The notes under the pieces were generated by a model, which was not told the DNA's origin, made no database searches, and was given only the letters and a program-made list of their open reading frames with translations. Positions 8,369-17,919 of a stretch of DNA of 64,000 nucleotides are shown piece after piece. Where the stretch lies: assembly GCA_903918315.1 (NCBI GenBank), contig CAIXEA010000203.1, forward strand, positions 1 to 64,000, in the 5' to 3' direction. The position numbers and the translations under genes were made by a program. The first letter of the stretch is position 1. Every line of letters begins with the position of its first letter. This stretch comes from an uncultured Acetobacteraceae bacterium. Its GTDB lineage: Bacteria; Pseudomonadota; Alphaproteobacteria; Acetobacterales; Acetobacteraceae.

Positions 8369-9238
8369 TCAGACTGCCAGTAAATCCACGCTGACATCCA
8401 GCCTATGGGCGCCGCCGCCCAGAATCACGCCGCGCACCGGGCTCAGATCGCCATAGTCGCGGCCCCAGCCCAGCACCACATGCTCGTCACTGACGATCAG
8501 GTTGTTCGTGGGGTCGACATCCACCCAGCCGAAGGCCGGACCCAGCCAGCAACCCACCCAGGCATGCGACTGATCGGCGCCTCGGCGGCGGACCTGGCCG
8601 GGCGGCGGGCGGGTGCGGATATAGCCCGACACATAGCGCGCTGGCAGGCCGAGGCTGCGCAGGCCGGAGATCATCAGATGGGTGAAATCCTGGCACACGC
8701 CCGCGCGCTGGGCCATGACACGGCCGACCGGTGTGGCAATCGTGGTCACGCCGGCCTGGAAGGTGAAATCCGTGCGGATGCGGGCCAACAGATCGATCAA
8801 TCCGACCAGAATCGGTCGGCCAGGCGGGAAGGATTTCGCGACATAGACCGCAACGTCGCGATCAGCCGCGACCATGGGGCTGGCGAAGGTGAATTCGGCG
8901 GCCTGCCATTGGGCGGGGCCACCCTCGCGGGCGGTGGCGACCTGTTCCCAGGGCGGCGTACTGTCGGGGTCAGGGGGCGCTGGGAAGGCGACCTCCACCT
9001 CCGCATGCAGGGTGATCGTGAAATGCGGGTGAGCCTGGTCGAGGAACAGCCAGTTCACCTCATTGCCAAAATGATCGATGCCCTGTGACTGGCGTGCCGG
9101 AGTGGGTTCGGCGACGATGGCACGAGAAATCACGGTCTGATGCGGCAGCGCACGGGGCAGCAGATGCACCATGTGGCACGCCAGATCCACCGCTTCGGCA
9201 TAGGTGAAGGTAGTTTTGTGTTCGACCTGAAATCTCAT
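8369..9238 (-). CDS. Transglutaminase-like cysteine protein (COG1305)
   Basis: A 289-residue protein with an N-terminal bacterial transglutaminase beta domain (residues 1-90) and a transglutaminase/protease core. The triad is visible: C182 in AGVCQDFTH, H225 in QSHAWVG, D242 in VDVDPTNN. Members may hydrolyse or transfer amide bonds rather than cross-link. Its start overlaps the stop of the ATP-grasp/alpha-E fusion by four bases (ATGA), so it is translationally coupled to it. No signal peptide, so it is probably cytosolic. In this conserved neighbourhood it is proposed to cut or modify a peptide made by the ATP-grasp partner. Confidence 0.9.
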   Translation of the reverse strand: MRFQVEHKTTFTYAEAVDLACHMVHLLPRALPHQTVISRAIVAEPTPARQSQGIDHFGNEVNWLFLDQAHPHFTITLHAEVEVAFPAPPDPDSTPPWEQVATAREGGPAQWQAAEFTFASPMVAADRDVAVYVAKSFPPGRPILVGLIDLLARIRTDFTFQAGVTTIATPVGRVMAQRAGVCQDFTHLMISGLRSLGLPARYVSGYIRTRPPPGQVRRRGADQSHAWVGCWLGPAFGWVDVDPTNNLIVSDEHVVLGWGRDYGDLSPVRGVILGGGAHRLDVSVDLLAV

Positions 9239-11859
9239 ACGGTACCGCCGGTTCCGACGTTTTCTTCGCCCATGCCCAGGGTCTGCGCCATCGGCAGAAG
9301 CGCAAAATAATGGCGGGTGACGCGATCGGACAGCGTCGCGATATTGGCCGCGTGTTTATGCAGGATTTCGGGCAGAAGGCAGGCAGCCACAGCCTGATCC
9401 GGCGCTTCGGCGACGGTGTTCACCCTGGCCTGGATGTCGTCCAGCAACCCCCGCGCGATACCCGACAGGGCGCCATCGCCGGGCCCCGAGATCTGGTCCA
9501 GCAAATGCCCGATTGCCGCGAGTTGGAACGCCAAACCCCGCGGATTGCCGTCGTCAGCCAGCACGAGGTCGAGCACCGGCGCCGGTTGCAACACGGTCAG
9601 ATAGCGGGTCCGATAGGTGATCAGGGAATCGCACAGCTCCAGCACCAGCCGCAGCGCCGGCTCAATCCGGGCGGGGGACTGTTCGAGTGAGAACCCAACC
9701 TGCGAACAGATGGCCTGGGCGCGTTCCATGCGCCGGCCGAGTTCCAGGAACAACCAGCCGCCGCCGCGCACCATGTTCTCCGCCGCCAGACCCGCGACCG
9801 AGGCCGAGAAGCGTAGGATATCCACCATCACCACCGACAGCGCTTCCCAGCTATGGCTGACGTCCTGGGAGTCATGGCGGATCTGGCGGAGCGCGGTGGT
9901 GAAGGCGCTGTACATGTCGCCGGTCAGCCGATCGCGCACGGATTCCGTCAGCCGTGCGACGGTGTCGACGAGACCGGCGATGGAGCCGGGCGGCCAGCCG
10001 CGGCCGCGCAGGCTGGCCAGGAGGGCATGCGATAAAGCCTCCCCGCCGCCGGATACCATCTTCGCTTCGGCTGGAACCAGGTCCGCCGCGACCAGGCTGC
10101 GCGACAGGGCGGCGAGTTCAACGAGCTCCCGTGGCATGACCGCCCCGCGCGACAGGCGCAGGATCGTGGCCCGAACCAGGCGGGCGGAGCCTTCCAGCCG
10201 CTCGACATAGCGGCCAAGCCAGAACAGGTTATCGGCCACCCGGCTTGGCAGGTCGCCCGTGGTGCGGCGGATCGCGATCGGCATCACGGGCATCATCGGT
10301 GGACCGACGATGTCGTCGCGCTCATCGTTCAGGACCCAGACATCTTTCGACAGTCCTTCACCCGGCAAGGCGCCGCACATTTTCTCATCGGCTTCGAGCA
10401 CACGGGCCAACCCGCCTTCCATGGCGCGCCATTCCTCGCCATCGAAAACCATGTAGACGCGGAGGATGACCGGCTTGGGTTCCATACCGTTGGGGCCAAC
10501 GCAGGGCGCGACCGACGGTGCCAGGGCTGTCGTGGCGGCGTAGCGCCAAGGCTCCCGGGCGATATCCTCAAGCAGGGTCCGGCGCTCATCGGCGGTGAGG
10601 CGCGCCGGTTCGATCGCGGCGGAGCGGCCATTCACCGCTTCACGGATCATCCACCGCTCGGGACTGCGCCAGACCATCTCCCGCGCCTGGCGATCGCCCA
10701 GCCAAACCGTCGGGACACTGTCGATCTTCAGCTTTTCACCCAGCAGCCGGATCGCCAGTGTGGGAAGCCAGGCCGCGAAGGCTGGTGCCTCCATCACGCC
10801 GACGCCCGCATCATTGGTGACTCGGATGGCCCCTGAGCGTTCCGCATCCATCAGACCGGGCACACCAATCAGGCTGCCGGCATCCAGTTCCAGCGGATCG
10901 ATCATCCGCGAATCCAGCCGGCGGAGCAGCACATCGACGCGCTGCAGGCCCTTCAGGGTTTTCAGATAGACCGCACCGCCGCGAACCGTCAGATCACCGC
11001 CCTCGACCAAGGCGCAGGACAGCTCGCGGGAGAGCATCATGTGCTCAAACCAATGACGGCTGCCGGTGCCGGGTGTGAGCAGGGCGATTCCTGGATTGGT
11101 CAGGGAAGGGGTCGACAGATCCGCCAATGGCAATTGCGCCAATGGAAGCTGACCCTGTCCGACGCCGGGTGGCGGCGCGAAACGGGCGGCGGCGGCTCGT
11201 TCCTGCCCCATGCGTTGCAGAGCGCTTTGCCAGATTTCGAAGAAGGGCCGCAACTGCCGCATCTGCATGCCGCGGAAGGCTTCGGGAATGACGCGTGCCA
11301 GGGTCCGGCGGTTCTCGCGGGCGTAGGCGATGCCCGCCGCGCCAGCGGTCCGGTCCGCCAGCACCCGCCACGCCCCATCGGGTCCGCGGACCAGATCGGC
11401 GGCGTAGAAATCCATGAACCGGTGGCCGGGCTGGCGCCGTGCCGGGCCGCTCATGTGGCACGCCCGTAAATAGGCCTCATTGTCATAGACCAGAACCGGC
11501 GGCAGAACGCCCTCGGCCAGCAATTGCTGCGCGCCATAGACGTCCTGGAGCACGGCTTCCAGCAGCTCGGCCCGCTGCGCCAACCCATCCGCCAGATGCG
11601 CGAATTCGGTCGCGGGGATGGGCAAGGGCAATGGATCGCAGCGCCAGGACTGACGCCCCGTGCCCGGCAAAATCCCGGTCACACCCTCATCGTCAAAAGC
11701 GGCGTTGAGGCGCTTGGCATGCTCGGTCCAGCCCCCGTCGCCAAAGGCGGTGAAGGTGCTGACGAGCTGCCGCCAATGCGGGCGCAGACCGCCGATACCG
11801 TCCACCATCTCATCGACGCCGGGCGGCAGGAAGGATGGACGAGGCGGGGGAGCGTTCAA
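9235..11859 (-). CDS. Circularly permuted ATP-grasp fused to alpha-E domain
   Basis: An 874-residue two-domain protein. Residues 1 to about 530 align by eye with the stand-alone ATP-grasp at 15494 (shared DPLELDAGSLIGVPGL-type and LENR-type stretches); about 545 to 874 begin with LPSRVADNLFWLGRYVERLE, the start of an alpha-E domain, matching the separate protein at 16945. The family is predicted to form peptide bonds using ATP. Odd points: where the stand-alone copy has VLEDNLRTPSGVSY this one has VLADRTAGAAGIAY, and the lysine/glycine-rich KEVHGSGGYG loop is replaced by IREAVNGRSAA, so ATP use may be altered or lost. It lies between the DUF2126 gene and a transglutaminase. Confidence 0.88.
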   Translation of the reverse strand: MNAPPPRPSFLPPGVDEMVDGIGGLRPHWRQLVSTFTAFGDGGWTEHAKRLNAAFDDEGVTGILPGTGRQSWRCDPLPLPIPATEFAHLADGLAQRAELLEAVLQDVYGAQQLLAEGVLPPVLVYDNEAYLRACHMSGPARRQPGHRFMDFYAADLVRGPDGAWRVLADRTAGAAGIAYARENRRTLARVIPEAFRGMQMRQLRPFFEIWQSALQRMGQERAAAARFAPPPGVGQGQLPLAQLPLADLSTPSLTNPGIALLTPGTGSRHWFEHMMLSRELSCALVEGGDLTVRGGAVYLKTLKGLQRVDVLLRRLDSRMIDPLELDAGSLIGVPGLMDAERSGAIRVTNDAGVGVMEAPAFAAWLPTLAIRLLGEKLKIDSVPTVWLGDRQAREMVWRSPERWMIREAVNGRSAAIEPARLTADERRTLLEDIAREPWRYAATTALAPSVAPCVGPNGMEPKPVILRVYMVFDGEEWRAMEGGLARVLEADEKMCGALPGEGLSKDVWVLNDERDDIVGPPMMPVMPIAIRRTTGDLPSRVADNLFWLGRYVERLEGSARLVRATILRLSRGAVMPRELVELAALSRSLVAADLVPAEAKMVSGGGEALSHALLASLRGRGWPPGSIAGLVDTVARLTESVRDRLTGDMYSAFTTALRQIRHDSQDVSHSWEALSVVMVDILRFSASVAGLAAENMVRGGGWLFLELGRRMERAQAICSQVGFSLEQSPARIEPALRLVLELCDSLITYRTRYLTVLQPAPVLDLVLADDGNPRGLAFQLAAIGHLLDQISGPGDGALSGIARGLLDDIQARVNTVAEAPDQAVAACLLPEILHKHAANIATLSDRVTRHYFALLPMAQTLGMGEENVGTGGTV

Positions 11860-11944
11860 GGGATGGGTCTCAGCCTCAATTTAATCGGCCCCCCCCCATC
11901 ACCCGTATCGGCAATGGGGGTGGACGCAATCGGTGGTCATTGGC

Positions 11945-14900
11945 TCAGGCGAACCGCCGCAGGTCAAGGGTGCGGGGATGCTCCTTGCCGATACCCATGC
12001 GGGGCTCCGTCATCGCGCCCGGGGTGTGCCCAAACGGGAAAAACCGCGCCCGGCGGCGGGCTTCGGCGGCATTGGCGTTGACCGGCGCGGTCTCATCACT
12101 GCGCCCGCCCGGATGCACCACTTGATGCGTCATGCCGCCCAGGCTGCGCCCGCTCCAACGGTCATAGACATCGAACACCAGCGGCGCCTGCGCCTTGATC
12201 GTAGGATGCAGCGCGCTGGGTGGTTGCCAGGCTTTGAAGCGCACTCCAGCCACGTATTCACCCTGGCGCTCCGTCGGTTGCAGCGGCACCCCAACGCCGT
12301 TGCAGGCGAGGATGAAGCGCTCGTCCAGCCAGCCGCTGACCTTCACCTGCACCCGTTCGGCGGAACTGTCGACATAGCGGGCGGTGCCGCCGGCGGCCTG
12401 TTCCTCCCCCAGGACGTGCCAGGGCTCCAGCGCGTGGCGCAGTTCCAGATGCGAGTCGCGAATCGTGACCTCCCCGATCTTGGGAAAGCGGAACTCGATA
12501 TGCGGGGCAAACCAAGCGGGGTCGAGGGCGAAGCCGAACTGGTCGAGCTCGCCCAGCAGGTCGTGGAAGTCCTGCGTGGCATAATGCGGCAGCATGAATT
12601 CGTCGTGCAGGCGGGTGCCCCATCGGACCAGCCGGCGTTCATAGGGCGTCTGCCAGAAGGCGGCCACGGCGGAGCGGACCAGCAGCATCTGCGCCAGCGA
12701 CATTTCCGCATGCGGCGGCATTTCGAAGGCGCGGAATTCCACCAGCCCGCGGCGGCCGCCGCTGCTATCGGGGGAATACATTTTGTCGATACAGAATTCC
12801 GTCCGGTGCGCATTGCCTGTCATATCGACCAGGATGTTGCGCAGCATGCGATCGACCATCCAGGGCGGGGTCTGCTGATGCGGCGCGATCTGGGAGAAGG
12901 CGATCTCCAGCTCGTTGATGCTGTCCTGGCGTGCCTCGTCGATGCGGGGGTGCTGGCTGGTGGGGCCGATGAACAGGCCGCTGAACAGGTAGGACAGGCT
13001 GGGATGGTTGTGCCAGAAGCCCAGCAGCGATTTCAGCAGATCGGGGCGGCGCAGGAACGGGCTGTCGGTCGCTTCCGCGGAACCCATCACCACATGGTTG
13101 CCGCCGCCGGTGCCGACATGGCGGCCATCGATCAGGAATTTCTCCGATGCCAGCCCAACCTGACGCGCTTCCTCATAAAGCTGGGTCGTGCGCTCGACAT
13201 GCTTTGGCCAGGTGGTGGTTGGGTGGATGTTGACCTCGATCACGCCCGGGTCGGGGGTGACGGAGAAGTGCTGCAACCGGTGGTCGCTGGGCGGCAGATA
13301 GCCTTCCAGCACGATCTTCTGGCCGGTTTCGACGGCGGTCTGTTCAACCGCGGCGATCAGAGCCAGCCAGTCCTCGGCCGCGTAGAGCGGGGGGAAGAAG
13401 ACATGGATGATGCCGTCACGCGCTTCGACCGTTAAAGCGGTGCGGACCATATCGGCCTCACCGCGCTTGTTGTCCGGGCCAATCAGCGGGATGTCCTGCG
13501 GCACGGGGCGGAAGCGGTCGATGCCCGGGCCGGGATTGCGTTCGCTGCTGACGCGGCGGAAAGCCTGCGCCGGCGGGAAGGGCGGGCGGGGCGCGAACGG
13601 ATCGACCTCAATATCATGATCGATCGCATCCGGGTCGGCCCAGGGCAGAGTTTCCAGCGGCAGGCGGAAGCCAATGGGGCTGTCGCCAGGGATCAGGAAC
13701 ATCACCCCGTCGCGGAAGAACCACTTGCCGGACTGCCAACGCCGCACGCCATCGTCCAATACCCGGCGCAACGGCAGCACGCTGCCGACGGAGGAGGCCA
13801 GGCCCTGGTTGAACACACGCGCCATCCGGGCGCGCTCCAGCGGATCGCGGAGCTTGTTGTCCTCCACCACCACGTTGGCCGGCAGGCGGTGCTCTTTCCA
13901 TAAATAGTAGTGGATGTCCTCGTGCGCCGGCATCACCAGCGCCGGGTCGACCTGTAGCCGTTCGGCAAGGCTGGCGCAGAACCGCGCCGCGTCCGTGGCC
14001 GTTGCCGTGCCCGTGTCCTCATCGGAGGCGAACAGCGCCGGATCGGTCCAGACCGGCTGCCCATCGGTGCGCCAATGCGAATACAGCGCCCAGCGCGGCA
14101 ACTGCTCACCAGGATATTGCTTTCCCATGGCATATTGCAGCGCGTGCCCGGGGGACCAGAGCGTCGCCAGACGGCGAAGCAGCTTGCCGGCATAGCCGCG
14201 CTTGGTCGGGCCCAGCGCGTCGGTATTCCATTCCGCCGCGTCCAGATCCGTCGCGGCCACGAATGTCGGCTCTCCACCGAGGGTCAGGCGCACGTCGCCC
14301 TTCCACAGCGCCCGATCGACCCGCTGTCCGGCGGCCAGAATGTCCTGCCACTGCCGATCGGTGTAGGGCTTGGTGACGCGGGGGGTCTCGCTGATGCGAG
14401 TGACTTCCATGTGGAAGTCGAATTCTGTTTCGCAGTCGTCGATCAGGCCGGAGATCGGGGAGGCAGACCCCGGATCGGGGCTGGCGGCGAGGGGAATATG
14501 GCCTTCGCCGGCCATCAGGCCGGATGTGGCGTCGAGCCCGATCCAGCCGGCGCCCGGCAGATAGACTTCAGCCCAGGCATGCAGATCGGTGAAATCGGCG
14601 GTCGGACCTTCCGGGCCTTCCAGCGGTTTCACGTCGGCGACGAGCTGGATCAGGTAGCCCGACACGAAGCGCGCGGCATAGCCGAGATGGCGCAGCAGAT
14701 GGACCAGCAGCCAGGCGGAGTCGCGGCAGGAGCCTCGGCCTTCGCCCAGGGTCTGTTCGGGTGACCAGACGCCGGGCTCCATGCGTACAATATAAGCAAT
14801 ACGATCCGCGATCAGGCGGTTTAGCGCGACCAGCTTGTCCACATTGCGTATTTCGTCCCGCGGCACGCTGTCGATGAGCGACTGCAGCAGCGGTCCGGGC

Positions 14901-15265
14901 GGGTCGAGGCGGCGGAACGGCGCCAGTTCCTGATCCAGCACTGGGTCATAGGTGAAAGGCCAGGTCTCGGCTTCCGGTTCCAGGAAGAAGTCGAAGGGGT
15001 TCACGGTCGCCATGTCGGCGACGAGATCGACGGTCACATCGAAATGCGACACCCGTTCGGGGAACACGACGCGGGCCATGAAATTGCCCTGCGGGTCCTG
15101 AAGCCAGTTCAGAAAATGCGGCTGTGGCTCAACCTTGAGCGTGTAGGACAGAATGCCGGTGCGCGCATGGGGCGCCGGGCGCAGGCGGATGGTCTGCGGC
15201 CCGAGAGTCACCAGACGGTCATACCGGTAGGATGTGCGGTGGGTGAGCGCGGCGTGGATCGACAT
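11945..15265 (-). CDS. Transglutaminase-DUF2126 putative amidoligase
   Basis: A giant 1106-residue protein. Residues 1-90 are the bacterial transglutaminase N-domain (HRTSYRYDRLVTLGPQTIRL); the core has C180 (GRGSCRDSAW), H229 (DLHAWAEVY) and D245 (GLDATSG). From about residue 310 to the end is DUF2126, annotated in Pfam as a putative amidoligase, with the glycine-rich GTGGGNHVVMG near residue 760. It may pair amide-bond formation and cleavage in one chain. Start 15265 is preceded by AGAGGG; a longer frame to 15346 adds residues with no homology. First gene of the leftward operon, divergent from the ATP-grasp gene at 15494. A 7-bp inverted repeat (11893-11920) lies between it and the next gene. 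Confidence 0.92.
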   Translation of the reverse strand: MSIHAALTHRTSYRYDRLVTLGPQTIRLRPAPHARTGILSYTLKVEPQPHFLNWLQDPQGNFMARVVFPERVSHFDVTVDLVADMATVNPFDFFLEPEAETWPFTYDPVLDQELAPFRRLDPPGPLLQSLIDSVPRDEIRNVDKLVALNRLIADRIAYIVRMEPGVWSPEQTLGEGRGSCRDSAWLLVHLLRHLGYAARFVSGYLIQLVADVKPLEGPEGPTADFTDLHAWAEVYLPGAGWIGLDATSGLMAGEGHIPLAASPDPGSASPISGLIDDCETEFDFHMEVTRISETPRVTKPYTDRQWQDILAAGQRVDRALWKGDVRLTLGGEPTFVAATDLDAAEWNTDALGPTKRGYAGKLLRRLATLWSPGHALQYAMGKQYPGEQLPRWALYSHWRTDGQPVWTDPALFASDEDTGTATATDAARFCASLAERLQVDPALVMPAHEDIHYYLWKEHRLPANVVVEDNKLRDPLERARMARVFNQGLASSVGSVLPLRRVLDDGVRRWQSGKWFFRDGVMFLIPGDSPIGFRLPLETLPWADPDAIDHDIEVDPFAPRPPFPPAQAFRRVSSERNPGPGIDRFRPVPQDIPLIGPDNKRGEADMVRTALTVEARDGIIHVFFPPLYAAEDWLALIAAVEQTAVETGQKIVLEGYLPPSDHRLQHFSVTPDPGVIEVNIHPTTTWPKHVERTTQLYEEARQVGLASEKFLIDGRHVGTGGGNHVVMGSAEATDSPFLRRPDLLKSLLGFWHNHPSLSYLFSGLFIGPTSQHPRIDEARQDSINELEIAFSQIAPHQQTPPWMVDRMLRNILVDMTGNAHRTEFCIDKMYSPDSSGGRRGLVEFRAFEMPPHAEMSLAQMLLVRSAVAAFWQTPYERRLVRWGTRLHDEFMLPHYATQDFHDLLGELDQFGFALDPAWFAPHIEFRFPKIGEVTIRDSHLELRHALEPWHVLGEEQAAGGTARYVDSSAERVQVKVSGWLDERFILACNGVGVPLQPTERQGEYVAGVRFKAWQPPSALHPTIKAQAPLVFDVYDRWSGRSLGGMTHQVVHPGGRSDETAPVNANAAEARRRARFFPFGHTPGAMTEPRMGIGKEHPRTLDLRRFA

Positions 15266-15409
15266 ATTTAACCCTCTGGCGTTACCATCGGAAAGCCGGA
15301 ACTGCCTTATCACAGCCCGGCGGTGGCTACGACTGGTGCAGTGCACAAATTTAGGTCTGCGAAAAGGCTCAATAACCTATCAGCGGGATTGCCGACAGGC
15401 TAAACCCTC

Positions 15410-15424
15410 AGGCATGCTTCTTGC
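15410..15424 (+). promoter_or_regulatory. Sigma-54-like -24/-12 element
   Basis: AGGCATGCTTCTTGC matches the RpoN pattern TGGCACG-N4-TTGC at 9 of 11 fixed positions, including the essential GG and GC doublets at the right spacing. It lies about 70 bp before the rightward ATP-grasp gene. Chance matches are common and no enhancer-binding regulator is in the window. Confidence 0.35.
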
Positions 15425-15493
15425 GAAGTCGATCGTACCACAGGGGGGATTGGCTCCGTCGCCGATCATCACACCGAGGGGAGATGCCGTTTA

Positions 15494-16942
15494 GTGCTTA
15501 AAACCCAGGTCTATACGTCAGATGGTCAGTCGCCGTTTTTTGACGAGATGCTGCGGCCCGATGGGACGCCGCGGCCCGCTTATGCTGAAATCCTGAAATG
15601 GCTAGGCGGGCAGTCCCGTGCCTCCTTCAAGGCGAAGCAGGAAGAGGCTGATGCCATTTTCCGCCGGCTGGGCATCACTTTTGCTGTTTATGGCGCCGCG
15701 GAAGCCAATGAGCGGGTCATTCCCTTCGATCTGATCCCCCGGATCATCTCGGCCGCTGAATGGCGCTTTCTCGAGCGTGGGATCGAGCAGAGGGTCCGCG
15801 CGCTGAACGCCTTCCTGTATGACATCTATCATCGGCAGGAGATCGTGCGGGCCGGCAGGATCCCCTCGGCAATGGTCAATGAGAACGCGGCCTTCCTGCC
15901 GGAGATGATGGGTTTCGACCCGCCGGGCAATGTCTATGCCCACATCATTGGCGTCGATCTGGTCCGCACCGGGGAAAACGGTTTCTTCGTGCTTGAGGAT
16001 AATCTGCGCACCCCCTCGGGCGTGTCGTACATGCTCGAAAACCGTGAAGCGATGATGCATCTGTTCCCGGAATTGTTCGCCGCCCACCGCGTGGCTCCCG
16101 TGGAACGCTATCCGGAACTTCTGCGTCAGACCCTGGAAAGCATGGCGCCGCGGGAGTGTGACGGTGAACCGACCATCGCCGTCCTGACGCCTGGCGTGTT
16201 CAACTCGGCCTATTTCGAGCACGCCTTCCTGGCCGATCAGATGGGCGTCGAACTGGTTCAGGGCAGCGATCTGATCATTGAGGACGGGGCGCTCTATATG
16301 CGCACCACCCGCGGCAAAGAGCGGCTGCATGTGCTCTATCGCCGGCTGGATGACGCCTTCCTGGATCCGCTGAACTTCCGGCCCGATTCGCTGCTTGGCG
16401 TGCCGGGCCTGTTCGATCTCTATCGCGCTGGCAAAGTGACCATCGTCAACGCCCCCGGCACCGGTATCGCCGACGACAAGGCGGTCTATGCCTATGTGCC
16501 GGAGATCGTGTCGTTCTACACCGGCGAAAAGCCCATCCTGGACAATGTGCAGACCTTCCGCTGCTCGATCGATGATGAGCGGGGGCATGTGCTCGACAAG
16601 CTCGACGAACTCGTCGTCAAGGAAGTCCACGGCTCCGGCGGCTATGGCATGCTGATCGGGCCGCATGCGACCAAGAAGGAACTGTCCGACTTCGCCGAAA
16701 AGATCCGCGCCAATCCGGCCAATTATATCGCCCAGCCGACGTTGTCACTATCCACCTGCCCGGCCTTCTGCCCGGAAGGCGTCGCGCCGCGCCATGTCGA
16801 TCTGCGCCCCTTCGTGCTGGTCGGTGACCGCGTGCGGGTGACCCCGGGCGGGCTGACGCGGGTGGCCATGAAGAAGGGGTCCCTGGTGGTGAATTCCAGC
16901 CAGGGCGGCGGAACCAAGGACACCTGGGTGCTGGAGGACTGA
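15494..16942 (+). CDS. Circularly permuted type-2 ATP-grasp protein (COG2308)
   Basis: A stand-alone 482-residue ATP-dependent ligase-like enzyme predicted to form peptide or amide bonds. Motifs fit an intact active site: GVDLVRTGENGFFVLEDN (acidic metal ligands near residues 173-174), PSGVSYMLENRE, LDPLNFRPDSLLGVPGL, and KEVHGSGGYGMLIGP, the nucleotide-gripping lysine and glycine loop. GTG start with GAGGGGAG nine bases upstream; the next gene starts two bases after the stop. It is the first gene of the rightward operon with alpha-E and transglutaminase genes. Substrates are unknown in this family. Confidence 0.92.
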   Translation: MLKTQVYTSDGQSPFFDEMLRPDGTPRPAYAEILKWLGGQSRASFKAKQEEADAIFRRLGITFAVYGAAEANERVIPFDLIPRIISAAEWRFLERGIEQRVRALNAFLYDIYHRQEIVRAGRIPSAMVNENAAFLPEMMGFDPPGNVYAHIIGVDLVRTGENGFFVLEDNLRTPSGVSYMLENREAMMHLFPELFAAHRVAPVERYPELLRQTLESMAPRECDGEPTIAVLTPGVFNSAYFEHAFLADQMGVELVQGSDLIIEDGALYMRTTRGKERLHVLYRRLDDAFLDPLNFRPDSLLGVPGLFDLYRAGKVTIVNAPGTGIADDKAVYAYVPEIVSFYTGEKPILDNVQTFRCSIDDERGHVLDKLDELVVKEVHGSGGYGMLIGPHATKKELSDFAEKIRANPANYIAQPTLSLSTCPAFCPEGVAPRHVDLRPFVLVGDRVRVTPGGLTRVAMKKGSLVVNSSQGGGTKDTWVLED

Positions 16943-16944
16943 CC

Positions 16945-17889
16945 ATGCTGGGCCGCACTGCCTCCAACCTGTTCTGGATGGCGCGCTATATCGAGCGTGC
17001 CGAGAACGTCGCCCGCCTGACCGAAGTCGGGCATCGCCTGTCGCTGACCCCCGATGTCGGGTCTGGCTATCGGGAGGACTGGTATTCCACCCTCGCCGCG
17101 GCGGGCTGCCCCGATCAGTTCGGCAGTGGCCGCATGCCTCCGACCGCAGCCGCGGTTCAGAAATATCTACTGTTCGATCGGACCAACCCGTCCTCGGTCA
17201 GCGCCTGCCTGGAGGCCGCGCGCCATAATGGCCGGTCGGTGCGAACCGCGCTGACGCGGGAAGTGTGGGAGGCGCTGAACTCCACCTGGATCGAGTTCAG
17301 CAATTTTCAGCCGGACGACTTCGGGCCGGGCAAGCTGTCGGAATTGCTGGACTGGGTCCGCCAGCGGTCCATCTTGTTCCGCGGCGCCGTGCAAGGCACG
17401 CTGCTGCGCAACGAAGGCTACCATTTCATCGAAACCGGCACCTTCGTGGAGCGGTCCGATAACACCGCCCGTATCCTGGACGTGAAATACAACGTCCTGT
17501 TGCCGACGACCGGCACCGCGGGGGACGAACGCGGGATGCATCAGTGGGAGACGATTTTGCGCTCCGCCTCCGCGCATCGGTCGTACCGGCATGTCTATAA
17601 GGCGCGGTACCGCCCGGCGAATGTGCTCGATTTCCTGATCCTGCGTCCGGAAATGCCCCGCAGCCTGCGCTTCTGTCAGGATCGGATCGAATGGTCGATG
17701 GCGGCACTCGCCGCGGCGACCGGCGGTGGCGCGGCGAGCCAGTCGCTGGCCCGTGAAACCGGCCTCATCCTCCGCCAAAGCAAGATCGACTCCATCTGCC
17801 GGGTCGGCCTGCACGAGTATTTGACCGAATACCTGAGCCGCACCGCCGCGTTCGCCGACGCGCTGGCCGGCGATTTCCATTTCAACTGA
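16945..17889 (+). CDS. Alpha-E domain protein (COG2307)
   Basis: A 314-residue, mostly alpha-helical protein named for a conserved E in its first helix; here MLGRTASNLFWMARYIERAEN opens the chain. The domain occurs almost only beside or fused to circularly permuted ATP-grasp proteins, and its role is undetermined. Two bases separate it from the ATP-grasp gene and 30 from the transglutaminase, so the three are co-translated. It corresponds to the C-terminal third of the fusion protein at 9235-11859, which makes the two operons paralogous. Confidence 0.92.
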   Translation: MLGRTASNLFWMARYIERAENVARLTEVGHRLSLTPDVGSGYREDWYSTLAAAGCPDQFGSGRMPPTAAAVQKYLLFDRTNPSSVSACLEAARHNGRSVRTALTREVWEALNSTWIEFSNFQPDDFGPGKLSELLDWVRQRSILFRGAVQGTLLRNEGYHFIETGTFVERSDNTARILDVKYNVLLPTTGTAGDERGMHQWETILRSASAHRSYRHVYKARYRPANVLDFLILRPEMPRSLRFCQDRIEWSMAALAAATGGGAASQSLARETGLILRQSKIDSICRVGLHEYLTEYLSRTAAFADALAGDFHFN

Positions 17890-17919
17890 GTTCGCAGCCG
17901 CTTTCAGGATCCGCCCGCC

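Noticed and set aside
11893-11920. CCCCCAT...ATGGGGG hairpin between two amidoligase genes as terminator
   Set aside because: Only 7 bp with a 14-base loop and no T-run; more likely a chance feature of a C-run, and the genes look co-transcribed.
11933-13435. 500-codon open frame on the plus strand across the DUF2126 gene
   Set aside because: It is antisense to a protein with clear domains, its translation is rich in H, R, G and A with no motif, and GC-rich codon bias produces such frames.
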